From: a virus | Reading direction: 5' to 3' (one strand) | DNA: 28,623 nt | Virus record (IMG/VR): IMGVR_UViG_3300022221_000022 | Span: 1-28,623 of that record | In this document: one piece after another, positions 1-7,248 of the stretch | How the letters are laid out: each line of letters begins with the position of its first letter | Numbering within the stretch: the stretch's first letter is position 1 | Notes under the pieces: model-generated | Database searches by the model: none | Told to the model about the DNA's origin: nothing | What the model saw: only the letters and a program-made list of their open reading frames with translations | Position numbers and translations under genes: made by a program

Positions 1-80
1 AGTAACAAATTATAGTAAATATATAACTTTTTGTGTAAATGTTTGTATAATTAGAATTGATTTAAAAGGCGGTCGTATCC
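1..80 (+). promoter_or_regulatory. AT-rich leader with candidate promoter for the lysis cassette
   Basis: This AT-rich stretch precedes the first lysis gene. A perfect TATAAT hexamer lies at 46-51, but no convincing -35 box sits 16-18 bases upstream. A purine-rich AAAGGCGG at about 65-72 would serve as ribosome binding site for the gene at 81. The cassette may instead be read only from the upstream late transcript, which is outside the window. Confidence 0.3.
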
Positions 81-368
81 ATGCCCATAGAGAATTTAAG
101 CAACCCAAGCAATATTGAATTAATCAAGCTCGGCATAGGGTTTGTAATGGCGGGTTTACTCGGCTTACTCGGCTTTACCGGGAAAAGACAAATTAAACGT
201 ATAGATAAAATCGAAACCAATTACGTACAAAAAAGAGAATTCAACGACAGCATAAACGCATTACGAAACGACTTTAAGGAATCCGCCAGCGACGTTAAAA
301 GTACCGTAAGAGACGTAAACGAACGCCTCGACCGACTTTTATTTCAAACCTTAGATAAAAAGGATTAG
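81..368 (+). CDS. Holin-like small membrane protein
   Basis: The product has 95 residues. One hydrophobic segment lies at about residues 14-33 (rich in Gly, Leu and Phe), followed by a basic KRQIKR stretch and a charged, heptad-like C-terminal half that is probably a coiled coil. This shape, a single membrane span with a long cytoplasmic coiled coil, is seen in many small phage holin-like proteins. It is first in a cluster with a secreted protein and a peptidoglycan peptidase, so a role in membrane permeabilisation at lysis is reasonable. I do not recognise a specific holin family, and an inner-membrane accessory or anti-holin is equally possible. Start: ATG with AAAGGCGG upstream. Confidence 0.55.
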   Translation: MPIENLSNPSNIELIKLGIGFVMAGLLGLLGFTGKRQIKRIDKIETNYVQKREFNDSINALRNDFKESASDVKSTVRDVNERLDRLLFQTLDKKD

Positions 369-373
369 GTAAA

Positions 374-706
374 ATGAAAATGATTATAGCTAGTATTGTA
401 ATTACAATTTTTACTATTTATACCCCCGCAAATGCTGAAACCTCTTTTAATTTAAGCTGGACGAATACTAATACCGAACTTGTAACGTTTAATGTCTATC
501 AAGACGGCGCACAAATAGCGACCGGACTTAATACCCCCAGTTACTCGACCGACGCGTTAAAAGCTGGTCAATATAATTATTATGTTACAGCGGTGGCAAA
601 TAGCATCGAATCCGAGCCAAGTAATACCGCCGTCGGTATTGCAAAACCCGCCCCGCCCGGCGCGTTCGCTATTGATAGCGCTACTGTTATTATTCCCGCT
701 AAATAG
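374..706 (+). CDS. Secreted fibronectin type III-like protein
   Basis: The product has 110 residues. Residues 1-21 form a classical Sec signal peptide: basic MKM start, hydrophobic IIASIVITIFTIYT core, and an ANA-E cleavage site. The mature part resembles one fibronectin type III domain: W near the start (SWTNTNTE), a central YQDG turn, and the late tyrosine and NSIESEPSN motif typical of FN3 strand F/G. It sits between the holin-like gene and the endolysin, five bases after the former, so it is probably exported to the periplasm or surface. Its role in lysis or carbohydrate binding is unknown. The C-terminus is a Pro/Ala-rich tail. Confidence 0.6.
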   Translation: MKMIIASIVITIFTIYTPANAETSFNLSWTNTNTELVTFNVYQDGAQIATGLNTPSYSTDALKAGQYNYYVTAVANSIESEPSNTAVGIAKPAPPGAFAIDSATVIIPAK

Positions 707-717
707 GTTAATTAAAC

Positions 718-1113
718 ATGCAAACCCCGTGGTTAAATTTTACCGTTAAGGAGATGTCCTGCCGGTGCGGTTGCGGGCGGTGTTGCGTTGACAATGATTT
801 TATGGAAAAGCTAATTAGTCTTCGGTTAGAGCTTAATTTTCCTTTTCGAATTAATAGCGGCTATCGCTGCTCAATGTACGACCGAAAAGTAAGTAATAAA
901 CCTATCAGGGGGGACGGCCCCCATACACAAGGCCGCGCGGTTGATATCGGGGTTTACTGGGGCCGGGCTTATGCCATAGTAACCGCCGCCGCTAAACACG
1001 GGTTAACCGGAATAGGCGTAAATCAAAAAGGCGCGTTACATTCCCGTTATATACATTTAGACGATATCGAACGCCCGTCGCCGATACATGGCCCGACTAT
1101 CTGGACTTACTGA
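718..1113 (+). CDS. Endolysin, M15-family peptidoglycan peptidase
   Basis: The product has 131 residues, close to the usual length of single-domain M15 (D-Ala-D-Ala carboxypeptidase-like) phage endolysins. The zinc-ligand pattern is visible: H69 and D76 in HTQGRAVDIG, then H113 in RYIHLD. The SGYRC motif at 47-51 is also typical of the family. A cysteine cluster CRCGCGRCC at 15-23 is found at the N-terminus of many phage M15_3 proteins. There is no signal peptide, so access to peptidoglycan would depend on the holin. It lies in a lysis cassette and its stop precedes the next ATG by one base. The substrate is inferred to be the stem-peptide cross-link. Confidence in the fold is high. Confidence 0.85.
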   Translation: MQTPWLNFTVKEMSCRCGCGRCCVDNDFMEKLISLRLELNFPFRINSGYRCSMYDRKVSNKPIRGDGPHTQGRAVDIGVYWGRAYAIVTAAAKHGLTGIGVNQKGALHSRYIHLDDIERPSPIHGPTIWTY

Positions 1114-1114
1114 C

Positions 1115-1684
1115 ATGAAAACGAGCAAAACGGTATACATTGTCCACGGGTTCAATGTAAGCGACGAAGGGCGGGGAACTATTGATAGGTTTCGTCCCTA
1201 CCTTGAACGCGCGGGGTATAAGGTCGTCGACGTCGATTATAACTGGGTTTTTTTGGGCCGCGTTAGACTATGTAATAACAACTTATCCCGAATGCTTGCA
1301 AGTATGAGCGAACCCGACTCGATAGCCCTGGGGCATTCGAACGGTTGCGCGTTAATACATCAAGCGACGCATTACGGCGCCCGCTTTCGCGAAGTCGTAT
1401 ACATTAACCCCGCGCTTAATCGCGAAGAGGTGCCCGGCGACCTTGTCGAGTGGTGCCACGTATGGCATAGTCCCGACGACTTGCCGGTTAAACTCGCGTC
1501 GTTTTTATGGCATCACAAGTGGGGGAAAATGGGCGCTATCGGATATAAAGGAAACGACCCGCGCGTTATTAATTATGATAAACAAAACGATTACGACGTA
1601 ATCAGTAAAACACATTCGGACGTATTCGAGTCGGGCAAAATAGAATATTTCGCGCCCGAAATTATCGGACAATTTCGAACATGA
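1115..1684 (+). CDS. Alpha/beta hydrolase in the lysis cassette
   Basis: The product has 189 residues. It begins with strand-HGF (VYIVHGF, oxyanion-hole region) and has the nucleophile elbow G-H-S-N-G with Ser at residue 75. Candidate acid residues are D121/D122 in HSPDD, and a catalytic histidine is H167 in KTHSDVF, so the triad looks complete. No signal peptide or lid domain is evident. I chose the ATG at 1115, one base after the endolysin stop, rather than an earlier start inside the endolysin gene. The next gene overlaps it by ATGA. A lipase or esterase attacking an envelope ester, in the manner of mycobacteriophage LysB, is possible by position only; the substrate is unknown. Confidence 0.75.
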   Translation: MKTSKTVYIVHGFNVSDEGRGTIDRFRPYLERAGYKVVDVDYNWVFLGRVRLCNNNLSRMLASMSEPDSIALGHSNGCALIHQATHYGARFREVVYINPALNREEVPGDLVEWCHVWHSPDDLPVKLASFLWHHKWGKMGAIGYKGNDPRVINYDKQNDYDVISKTHSDVFESGKIEYFAPEIIGQFRT

Positions 1685-1878
1685 ATAAACATCTAAAAGA
1701 AATCGTTTATATTCTCGCGGTGGTGGCGTCCCTTGGGCAAGGCGAGTACCGAATCGAAACCGCCGACGACATTTATATAACGGCCTTAAAAACAATGTCG
1801 GCCGCCTATGAATCAAACAGCGACCCCGAGTTAATGCAAACCGTGTCGGAATGCCTAAACGAACTATTCAAGCGCTAG
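1681..1878 (+). CDS. Small protein of unknown function, end of lysis cassette
   Basis: The product has 65 residues and is translationally coupled to the hydrolase through an ATGA overlap at 1681-1684. A moderately hydrophobic segment (IVYILAVVASL, residues 8-18) might be a short membrane anchor, followed by an acidic helix-rich remainder. I recognise no family. Its stop codon shares the palindrome CTAG with the stop of the converging minus-strand gene, so the two transcription units meet with no intergenic DNA and no visible terminator. Confidence 0.5.
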   Translation: MNKHLKEIVYILAVVASLGQGEYRIETADDIYITALKTMSAAYESNSDPELMQTVSECLNELFKR

Positions 1879-2465
1879 CCGTCTACTTCCTTTAAAAATA
1901 TAACGCCTTGCGTATTATCGACGGTTAATTCAACCCGCCCCGCCGCGTGATTTATTTCATTTATTGGCAATTCAACAAGCCCGCCGGAACGCTGAACAAA
2001 TACCAAAAACGCGCGGCGTAATAATTCCCAGTCTGAATCGGTCGTTAATTCAAATTCCGGGACGCGTACAGGCTTTTCGGGCGGTGTTTGCTTGACTAAT
2101 TCGCTATCCGTCCGACTTAGCCTGGGCGGCGCCCATTCCCGGTTAGTTTCTTTACGTTTAACCCGTTTCGGTTTTGTGCCGTCGATTAAATCCGCATCAC
2201 GCGCGCGCGCGGGTAATAGTGGTCTAATTTCGTCAATAAACGGCTTATTTATTCGGGCCGTTAAAATATTGTCTAAATCGACAGGGTAAGCTATATGCTT
2301 ATTTTTACAATAACGTCGAATTCGGCGTATTTCACCGAGAAACAACGCGCGAACCGTTCCAGGCGCTAACCCGACGCGCTCGGCCGTCGGCCCGTATCCG
2401 GCGCCGGAAATAATAGAAGTAAAAATATACTCGGTTCGTTCGGCCCTAGTTTTGAATGTTTGCAT
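1875..2465 (-). CDS. Hypothetical protein with possible N-terminal helix-turn-helix
   Basis: The product has 196 residues and is the last gene of the minus-strand AP2/helicase operon. The N-terminal 50 residues contain a plausible helix-turn-helix (GYGPTAERVGLAPGTVRALF, about 23-42), followed by a basic RRIRRYCKNK patch. The middle is basic and proline-rich (KPKRVKRKETNREWAPP), probably a flexible linker. The C-terminal 70 residues look like an independent alpha/beta domain. Its ATG starts two bases after the upstream stop. DNA binding is inferred from composition and context only. No family was recognised. Confidence 0.55.
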   Translation of the reverse strand: MQTFKTRAERTEYIFTSIISGAGYGPTAERVGLAPGTVRALFLGEIRRIRRYCKNKHIAYPVDLDNILTARINKPFIDEIRPLLPARARDADLIDGTKPKRVKRKETNREWAPPRLSRTDSELVKQTPPEKPVRVPEFELTTDSDWELLRRAFLVFVQRSGGLVELPINEINHAAGRVELTVDNTQGVIFLKEVDG

Positions 2466-2466
2466 T

Positions 2467-2967
2467 TTAAAACCCTGTTATTTTATCGTTATTATCGCGG
2501 CGGCGGTATTTTGCGCGGCCGCATTGCTCCCGTTGTTTGTCGCGTAACCATTTTTCGGCCTGCTCTAACGCCGGTATAAAACCGTAATGGGTGTATATGT
2601 GAAATTTTTGACTACGCCGCCGCCCGCTTACGCTAATTATTTCGGCGTTAAAATAGGTTTCTGGAAAATCGCCGACTAATAAATCGTGATAAGTAATGCC
2701 CGGCCCTATACCGTTTAATAATTGAAACTGTTTTAGCTGGAAAGCTTCCGACCCGATAATTATATCGGCGAAGTGGTCGCGAATCGCCCGCGCTTTTAAA
2801 AACCGCTGGCCGTTCCGATTACCCGTCGAAAAGGTCGCCGGTATAAAGTCGGTTAAAGGTTTACCCTTCAACATGGGAACATAAATTAAAACCCCGTCGT
2901 CGCGGGCATATATATAGCGGTATTGAAAATCCTTGTATGTATATTGCCGCACGTTCCCCCCCCCCAT
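2467..2967 (-). CDS. Divergent AP2-like repeat protein with G10 tract at its start
   Basis: The product has 166 residues. Two degenerate AP2-like repeats can be traced at about 25-66 and 105-147. Each has the pattern of three beta-strands, an aromatic F, a basic G-x-R/K turn, and a helix ending in A-x-x-x-RD (GQRFLKARAIRD in the first, EQAEKWLRDKQRE in the second). The same helix signature occurs in the three neighbouring proteins, so they are paralogues. The start codon overlaps the upstream stop as TAATG. Ten consecutive G residues run from the third base of the ATG through codons 2-4, making expression sensitive to slippage. A sequence-specific DNA-binding role is inferred from the AP2 fold. 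Confidence 0.55.
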   Translation of the reverse strand: MGGGNVRQYTYKDFQYRYIYARDDGVLIYVPMLKGKPLTDFIPATFSTGNRNGQRFLKARAIRDHFADIIIGSEAFQLKQFQLLNGIGPGITYHDLLVGDFPETYFNAEIISVSGRRRSQKFHIYTHYGFIPALEQAEKWLRDKQREQCGRAKYRRRDNNDKITGF

Positions 2968-3434
2968 TATTCAAATTTTGCTTTTAATAATGCCCGCTCA
3001 GACACGACCGCGCCGTAATAGTCCTTTTCCCACGTTAAACGCTGGTCTATGGCTAAATCGAGCGCGCGCAGAAACCCCCATTTTTTCGGCGAATAAGTTT
3101 TAACCAGCGTCCGGCCGGTGTCCGGGTGTTTGATTGTTACTCTAAACGTCGTATATTCGCGGGTTTCGCCGTCTATTGTCCGGCGATTATGGGCTAATTG
3201 AACACCCATATTAGGGAACGTTCGTAAGCGCCCAGGCGGTACACGGCCGCGCTTTAATTGTTTGTCGCGGTGTATACGCGCGGCGTTATAGGCTTGTATT
3301 TTGCCGCCATACGCAACAAACCCGAACCATTTATACGACGTTTCCTTAATATCAATTTTAACCCGGACGGCGTAACCCGCCTTCGATAATGTAATACCAT
3401 AACTATCATTATTATTAGTTAACCTAGCCCCCAT
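2967..3434 (-). CDS. AP2-like two-repeat DNA-binding protein
   Basis: The product has 155 residues. Repeat 1 spans about 20-63 (strands YAVRVKIDI and KWFGFVAYGG, then helix AYNAARIHRDKQL). Repeat 2 spans about 93-141 (TTFRVTIKH, then the helix around ALDLAIDQRLTWEKDYYG). The repeat-2 helix is nearly the same as in the protein at 4469-4939 (AIDQRL-x-WEK-x-YG, then S-x-RA-x-L), so the two are recent paralogues. AP2 domains are known in phage and bacterial HNH endonucleases and mobile-element proteins, where they bind DNA. No nuclease motif accompanies them here. The gene is separated by three bases from its upstream neighbour and overlaps the next by TAATG. Confidence 0.65.
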   Translation of the reverse strand: MGARLTNNNDSYGITLSKAGYAVRVKIDIKETSYKWFGFVAYGGKIQAYNAARIHRDKQLKRGRVPPGRLRTFPNMGVQLAHNRRTIDGETREYTTFRVTIKHPDTGRTLVKTYSPKKWGFLRALDLAIDQRLTWEKDYYGAVVSERALLKAKFE

Positions 3435-3437
3435 AGC

Positions 3438-4175
3438 TTAGCCCCCTTCGGCCTCTAAAATCATTTCGTCGCGTCGGATTCTGGCGGCTTCGAGCGTTTT
3501 ACGTTTCCCGCCGAATTTGCTATACGCGAAATATTCGGAATATTCATAACCCCCGCGAACGAAGCGTACTTGCAGCCCCCCGCCTTGTACGTCGTTTATA
3601 TTTTTTTTATCTACCTTTCGTTTTTTTAAAGCCACGCTCGGCCCTCCCTGGTTTAGTTTTAATAAAAAAGCGTTAGCGGTGGAAAAGACAACCCCATACG
3701 CCTTTTTTTCCATTTCTAGCCTGGCCGCGATAGCCATTCGTATAGCTTGAGACTTCCCGTATTTCGCGACCGAAAAACATTTAGTATACCGCCGCCCGCG
3801 CTCGTAATCGCGCAACGACGCCCGGTAATAGTGGTATTTATACGTCCGGCCGTTTAATCGGTGTTTAATGTCTGTTATAAGTGTTACGCCTTCGTCGTAT
3901 CGTCGGCCGTGGTTGCATTCCGGCCATTTTGCGCGCTTTCTTAATTCACAATCGCGCCACGCTTTCGCGGCGGCTAATGCTTTACGCTTCCCGCCGAATT
4001 TTTGAAAGTTAAACCGTTTACGTTTATTTATTTTATTGTAAATCCCGCGCCCGATTATTTTACCGTTTCGAAAACTAACGAGCCACGCGACGCCCGCGCC
4101 GTTATAGCGTGTTTCATATATACCAAACATCGGCCCCGCTTGTTTTGTGCGGAAACTGACATTTTCAAGACTCAT
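3438..4175 (-). CDS. AP2-like three-repeat DNA-binding protein
   Basis: The product has 245 residues. Three AP2-like repeats are visible. Repeat 1 at about 29-82 contains KFGGKRKALAAAKAWRD. Repeat 2 at about 114-161 contains KYGKSQAIRMAIAARLEMEKKAYG. Repeat 3 at about 199-241 contains KFGGKRKTLEAARIRRDE. Repeats 1 and 3 share the FGGKRK-x-L-x-AA helix start. Repeat 2 matches the second repeats of the neighbouring paralogues. The linker at 180-195 is lysine-rich. I start at the ATG at 4175, which overlaps the upstream stop as ATGA, rather than at a TTG nine bases earlier. DNA binding by all three repeats is inferred; the target is unknown. Confidence 0.7.
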   Translation of the reverse strand: MSLENVSFRTKQAGPMFGIYETRYNGAGVAWLVSFRNGKIIGRGIYNKINKRKRFNFQKFGGKRKALAAAKAWRDCELRKRAKWPECNHGRRYDEGVTLITDIKHRLNGRTYKYHYYRASLRDYERGRRYTKCFSVAKYGKSQAIRMAIAARLEMEKKAYGVVFSTANAFLLKLNQGGPSVALKKRKVDKKNINDVQGGGLQVRFVRGGYEYSEYFAYSKFGGKRKTLEAARIRRDEMILEAEGG

Positions 4176-4447
4176 CGAGTACAACGCGCTTTATAATTGG
4201 ATTGCAACTTTTTAATATCGTTTGTAAGTCTGGACTTTATCCGAGTTCCATTCGAAACGATACTAGAGGCACAAAAAACCCAAAACCCGCCGAATAGCCC
4301 CCCGCTTACGTCCCCCGCCGACAAATTAATTAGTAAAAAAACCGCACTTACTAAGCCGAAAAACGACGCCGCAATAATTAAAATATTCAGCATTAATAGC
4401 GATTTTCTCATAGCGCGCCGCAATTTATAATATTGTTCGTCTGTCAT
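4172..4447 (-). CDS. Two-span small membrane protein
   Basis: The product has 91 residues. Two hydrophobic segments, about 17-41 (LLMLNILIIAASFFGLVSAV) and 47-65 (around GGLFGGFWVFCASSIV), are bounded by basic ends (KLRRAMRKS and KSRLTNDIKKLQ). Both termini are predicted to be cytoplasmic by the positive-inside rule. It is embedded between AP2-repeat genes and coupled to the next through ATGA. No family was recognised. Its place inside the AP2 operon suggests membrane tethering or a superinfection-exclusion type role, but this is speculation. Confidence 0.5.
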   Translation of the reverse strand: MTDEQYYKLRRAMRKSLLMLNILIIAASFFGLVSAVFLLINLSAGDVSGGLFGGFWVFCASSIVSNGTRIKSRLTNDIKKLQSNYKARCTR

Positions 4448-4468
4448 TCCCGCCCCTTTTCTTATTAC

Positions 4469-4939
4469 TTAATATTTTTTTAAAATCACAGCGCGGGAAG
4501 AAAACGACGCGCCGTAAATTTCCTTTTCCCACTTCAAACGCTGATCTATCGCAGCATTTAACGCCGCGTTATAGCTGTGTTTTTTGATCGACCATTGTTT
4601 AGTTCTAATAGTCTTTAATCGGTGGTCGTAAATGTGACTTTTAAACCCTTCGTATAAATATAACCAGTCGCCTTTTTTTCGCCAGTAAGAACGAAAACTA
4701 ACGCCCTTATTTGCTTGTCGTTTTAGATTGTAATTAAGCCACGGCGCGCGGTGTTCTAACAGTTTGTCCCGATGTTTTTTGGCGGCCTGCAATGAAATTT
4801 TTTTGTTACCGTAAACCCCATCGCTAAACGTTTTACTTGTTGGCGAGCCTTTCGCTGATAGCTTTACGCGCACAGTCCACGCGTGAGTATTTCCCGCGTC
4901 GATACGAGTAATTCCGAACATAATACCCGCCGGTTTCAT
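4469..4939 (-). CDS. AP2-like two-repeat DNA-binding protein
   Basis: The product has 156 residues. The N-terminus has MFGI followed by an AW-x-V strand, a block shared with the three-repeat paralogue at 3438-4175. Repeat 1 spans about 19-64 (WTVRVKL, then helix SLQAAKKHRDKLLEHR). Repeat 2 spans about 89-143 (WLYLYEGF, then helix NAALNAAIDQRLKWEKEIYG). The ATG overlaps the upstream stop as ATGA (4936-4939). Both repeats lack any HNH or integrase catalytic region, so the protein seems to be only DNA-binding modules. Family assignment rests on the strand-strand-strand-helix pattern and on internal repetition, not on a database search. Confidence 0.65.
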   Translation of the reverse strand: MKPAGIMFGITRIDAGNTHAWTVRVKLSAKGSPTSKTFSDGVYGNKKISLQAAKKHRDKLLEHRAPWLNYNLKRQANKGVSFRSYWRKKGDWLYLYEGFKSHIYDHRLKTIRTKQWSIKKHSYNAALNAAIDQRLKWEKEIYGASFSSRAVILKKY

Positions 4940-5316
4940 ATTGGTAACTCGGCATCTATTTTGCCCTGTTCATACCCCGCCGCGTAGCCGATAGAGTAGG
5001 CCGCTTCGATTGCGTTTGGCTCGCCATTTAATAGAGCCTGTAAGGCGTCAACCATTACCGGCGCAAGCGTCCCGCAAACGGCGAAAAACTCAGGTAACGC
5101 GACGTCGTAGTTATGGCCTAAATCTATAATTATGTCGTCCTGGTTTCTAATCCAAGACTTACCCGCCGCATTTGTGGTTATATACCACGGCGGCGGCGGC
5201 AAATCGTTTAATAAGGGCTTGATAAGTTCGAGTATGTCTAATAATGGGCGGCTATCTATCGCCTTTTTAAACGTTTGAAACTCTAAGCCGACTTGATTTA
5301 TATTAGTTTGTAACAT
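4936..5316 (-). CDS. Hypothetical protein coupled to the helicase gene
   Basis: The product has 126 residues, with predicted helical N- and C-terminal parts and a proline run LPPPPWY in the middle. The C-terminal end contains EAAYSIGYAAGYEQGK, a small-residue helix. The first 14 bases overlap the end of the helicase gene and its stop overlaps the next gene by ATGA, so it is translated as part of the same operon. I recognise no domain. A helicase partner is possible by position. Confidence 0.5.
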   Translation of the reverse strand: MLQTNINQVGLEFQTFKKAIDSRPLLDILELIKPLLNDLPPPPWYITTNAAGKSWIRNQDDIIIDLGHNYDVALPEFFAVCGTLAPVMVDALQALLNGEPNAIEAAYSIGYAAGYEQGKIDAELPI

Positions 5317-6568
5317 TTATTTCTAATTCCGTTATAAAACGATTTAAAATCGGCCCCGACTGTTTTTTTAGCGCGTCGAGCGTTTCGCCCTTTAACCGCC
5401 CCGACCGAACCGCCCAGGCTATATCGTTTAATGTTTTGTCCCAGTTTCCCGCGAAATTATATTTATTTTTAATAATCGCCAGCGCTTCGCTAACGGCTTC
5501 GGCGGGCTTTAAGCGGACTAAATAACCGTTAGTTAAATCGTCTAGCGACGAACGGCTATAAATGCTGGAACTATTCAGCCTGGGAGTCGAGCGCGTCGAA
5601 TCATCGCGGACGCGCCCCCCCGCGCCAGCATATAAAGACCACTCGAAACCCTCTAACGGGTCGCCGAGCTTTTCGCAATTATTGAAATGGTCTAAAACTA
5701 TGGCCTTATCTTTATTCGGCGCAATTCGTAAGCCGCGCCCTATTTGCTGGTAATAAAGCATTTTCGACTTTGTCGCGCGAAGTAATTGCACGCATTCGAC
5801 CGTCGGAACGTCTAACCCTTCCGATATGGTGTCGCAAGAGGTAACGACTTTAATTTCGCGGTTATTTAACGCGTTTAATATCCGCGTTCGCTTTGTTTCA
5901 CTCGTCGCGCCGTGTATACAGTCGGCAGGGATACCGGCCGCGTTATAGATATGGCTTAATTTCTTAGCCTCGCCGACCGACGAGCAAAAAGAAAGAGTCG
6001 TTAAACCTTTGGCCCGTCGTAACCATGTTTTTACCGGGTCGCCGCTTGGTTCGCCCGACTTGGGCCGCCATATTTCAGGGGGGACGAGGAAACCGAGGTT
6101 AATTAGGTCTAATATGCTTGGCCCTTCTATGGCGGCCTCGAAAACCCCGCCTAGCCCCTTTCCGTCGGTTCGAAACGGCGTCGCGGTGGTACCGAATGTA
6201 ACCGCTTTAGGGTTCGCGTCGGCAATTTCGCGCCAAGTAGCGGCCTCTATGTGGTGCGCTTCGTCGAATATAATCAAATCGGCCCACTTTGCGAGACTAA
6301 CCGTATTAGCGTCTTGAACCGTCGCGACTTCAACGCCGACACACCCTAACGCTTTTAAGTGCGCCCGCGTTTGCGATAATAGGTGCCGGCGGTGTACAAA
6401 AATAACGACGTTTTTACGTTTACGAGCCGCCCGCGAGGCAAGTTCGCTTAAAACGGGCGTTTTACCCCCTCCCGTCGGTAAAACGTATAAAACACTCTTA
6501 CGCCCACTTCTAAATAACGTTTGCGCCTGTAATACGGCTTCGGCTTGATAGTTTCTAAGTGTTAACAT
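5303..6568 (-). CDS. SF2 DEAH-box helicase, RadD-like
   Basis: The product has 421 residues. All main superfamily 2 motifs are visible: Q-motif-like RNYQAEAV at 5-12, Walker A PTGGGKT at 31-37, Walker B DEAH at 102-105, motif III GTTATPFR around 126-133, and motif VI QQIGRGLR near 275. The order and spacing match the RadD/UvsW-like DNA helicases. E. coli RadD has a C-terminal zinc finger; I see no CxxC pair here, so this is a shorter relative. It would use ATP to remodel branched or damaged DNA. It sits third in a ten-gene minus-strand operon, ahead of the AP2-repeat genes, which points to a DNA-handling role for the operon. Confidence 0.85.
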   Translation of the reverse strand: MLTLRNYQAEAVLQAQTLFRSGRKSVLYVLPTGGGKTPVLSELASRAARKRKNVVIFVHRRHLLSQTRAHLKALGCVGVEVATVQDANTVSLAKWADLIIFDEAHHIEAATWREIADANPKAVTFGTTATPFRTDGKGLGGVFEAAIEGPSILDLINLGFLVPPEIWRPKSGEPSGDPVKTWLRRAKGLTTLSFCSSVGEAKKLSHIYNAAGIPADCIHGATSETKRTRILNALNNREIKVVTSCDTISEGLDVPTVECVQLLRATKSKMLYYQQIGRGLRIAPNKDKAIVLDHFNNCEKLGDPLEGFEWSLYAGAGGRVRDDSTRSTPRLNSSSIYSRSSLDDLTNGYLVRLKPAEAVSEALAIIKNKYNFAGNWDKTLNDIAWAVRSGRLKGETLDALKKQSGPILNRFITELEINVTN

Positions 6569-6584
6569 TCGTCCGCCTTGTTAA

Positions 6585-6866
6585 TTAATGCGCCGCTAAT
6601 CCCGGTTCCGCGCTCGCGAGAAATTCCAAAAAGCCGGCCGCCTCAAGTAATTTATTACCTAAATCAGCCGCCGCCCGCGCGTCTAGCATTACAATTTCGT
6701 CGGCGCGGTATTGTGGTTGCGCCGTTTCAGCTAAGCTCGTCGTTATCAATACGGCGCCGTCTAAAATCAGAAAAACAAGCCCGGCCGGGGGGATATGCTC
6801 GCCGTCGGGCGTCGTGGTCTGAATCCTTACGCCCCGCCTTTTACAGTCTTCGTTATTGCCTGACAT
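6585..6866 (-). CDS. Small hypothetical protein
   Basis: The product has 93 residues and appears soluble. A beta-rich middle (GLVFLILDGAVLITTSLAE) is followed by an alanine/leucine-rich C-terminal helix. A strong ribosome binding site (AAAAGGGGG) lies a few bases before the ATG. It is the second gene of the minus-strand operon. No family was recognised. Confidence 0.5.
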   Translation of the reverse strand: MSGNNEDCKRRGVRIQTTTPDGEHIPPAGLVFLILDGAVLITTSLAETAQPQYRADEIVMLDARAAADLGNKLLEAAGFLEFLASAEPGLAAH

Positions 6867-6878
6867 ATTAACCCCCTT

Positions 6879-7223
6879 TTAAATTGTTACAATTTCGGAA
6901 ACTACGCGGATTATATTTGAAGCGTCGGCGGCGGTGCATTTAGGCTTGACGACTTGCCCGTCGGCGAACGGGACATAATCCCCCGCCGGACAAAAAACGG
7001 CAATTTCGAATAACTCGGAAAGTTCGTTAGCTGAAAAAAAAGGAACTATTTGATTAAAACGAATAATAGATATTTCGTATTGATTAAAGCAAAAGACCCG
7101 AGCGCGATATACAATCGGGTCGGATAAATCGCGTATTTCCTTAACCCCTTTCGGTAAATTATGAAAGTCTAAAGCGGGGGTAACAGGTAACGCGGGGGGG
7201 ATTATTAAGGCGGTGGTATCCAT
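6879..7223 (-). CDS. Small hypothetical protein, first gene of minus-strand operon
   Basis: The product has 114 residues with no membrane segment. The N-terminus is proline-rich (IIPPALPVTPAL), followed by a mixed alpha/beta region. An AAGGA ribosome binding site precedes the ATG by about nine bases. It is the promoter-proximal gene of the operon, preceded by an inverted repeat and a candidate sigma70 promoter. I do not recognise it. A promoter-proximal unknown beside an operator-like repeat could be a small regulator, but no helix-turn-helix is visible. Confidence 0.5.
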   Translation of the reverse strand: MDTTALIIPPALPVTPALDFHNLPKGVKEIRDLSDPIVYRARVFCFNQYEISIIRFNQIVPFFSANELSELFEIAVFCPAGDYVPFADGQVVKPKCTAADASNIIRVVSEIVTI

Positions 7224-7248
7224 ATTTCGACGTCCTTTTTATTATTAG

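Noticed and set aside
1505-1816. 103-codon minus-strand frame under the hydrolase gene
   Set aside because: Shadow of two well-supported plus-strand genes, without a domain or ribosome binding site.
4002-4430. Plus-strand frames across the AP2 and membrane protein genes
   Set aside because: The minus-strand genes are joined by ATGA overlaps and show repeats and membrane segments; the plus frames have no such support.
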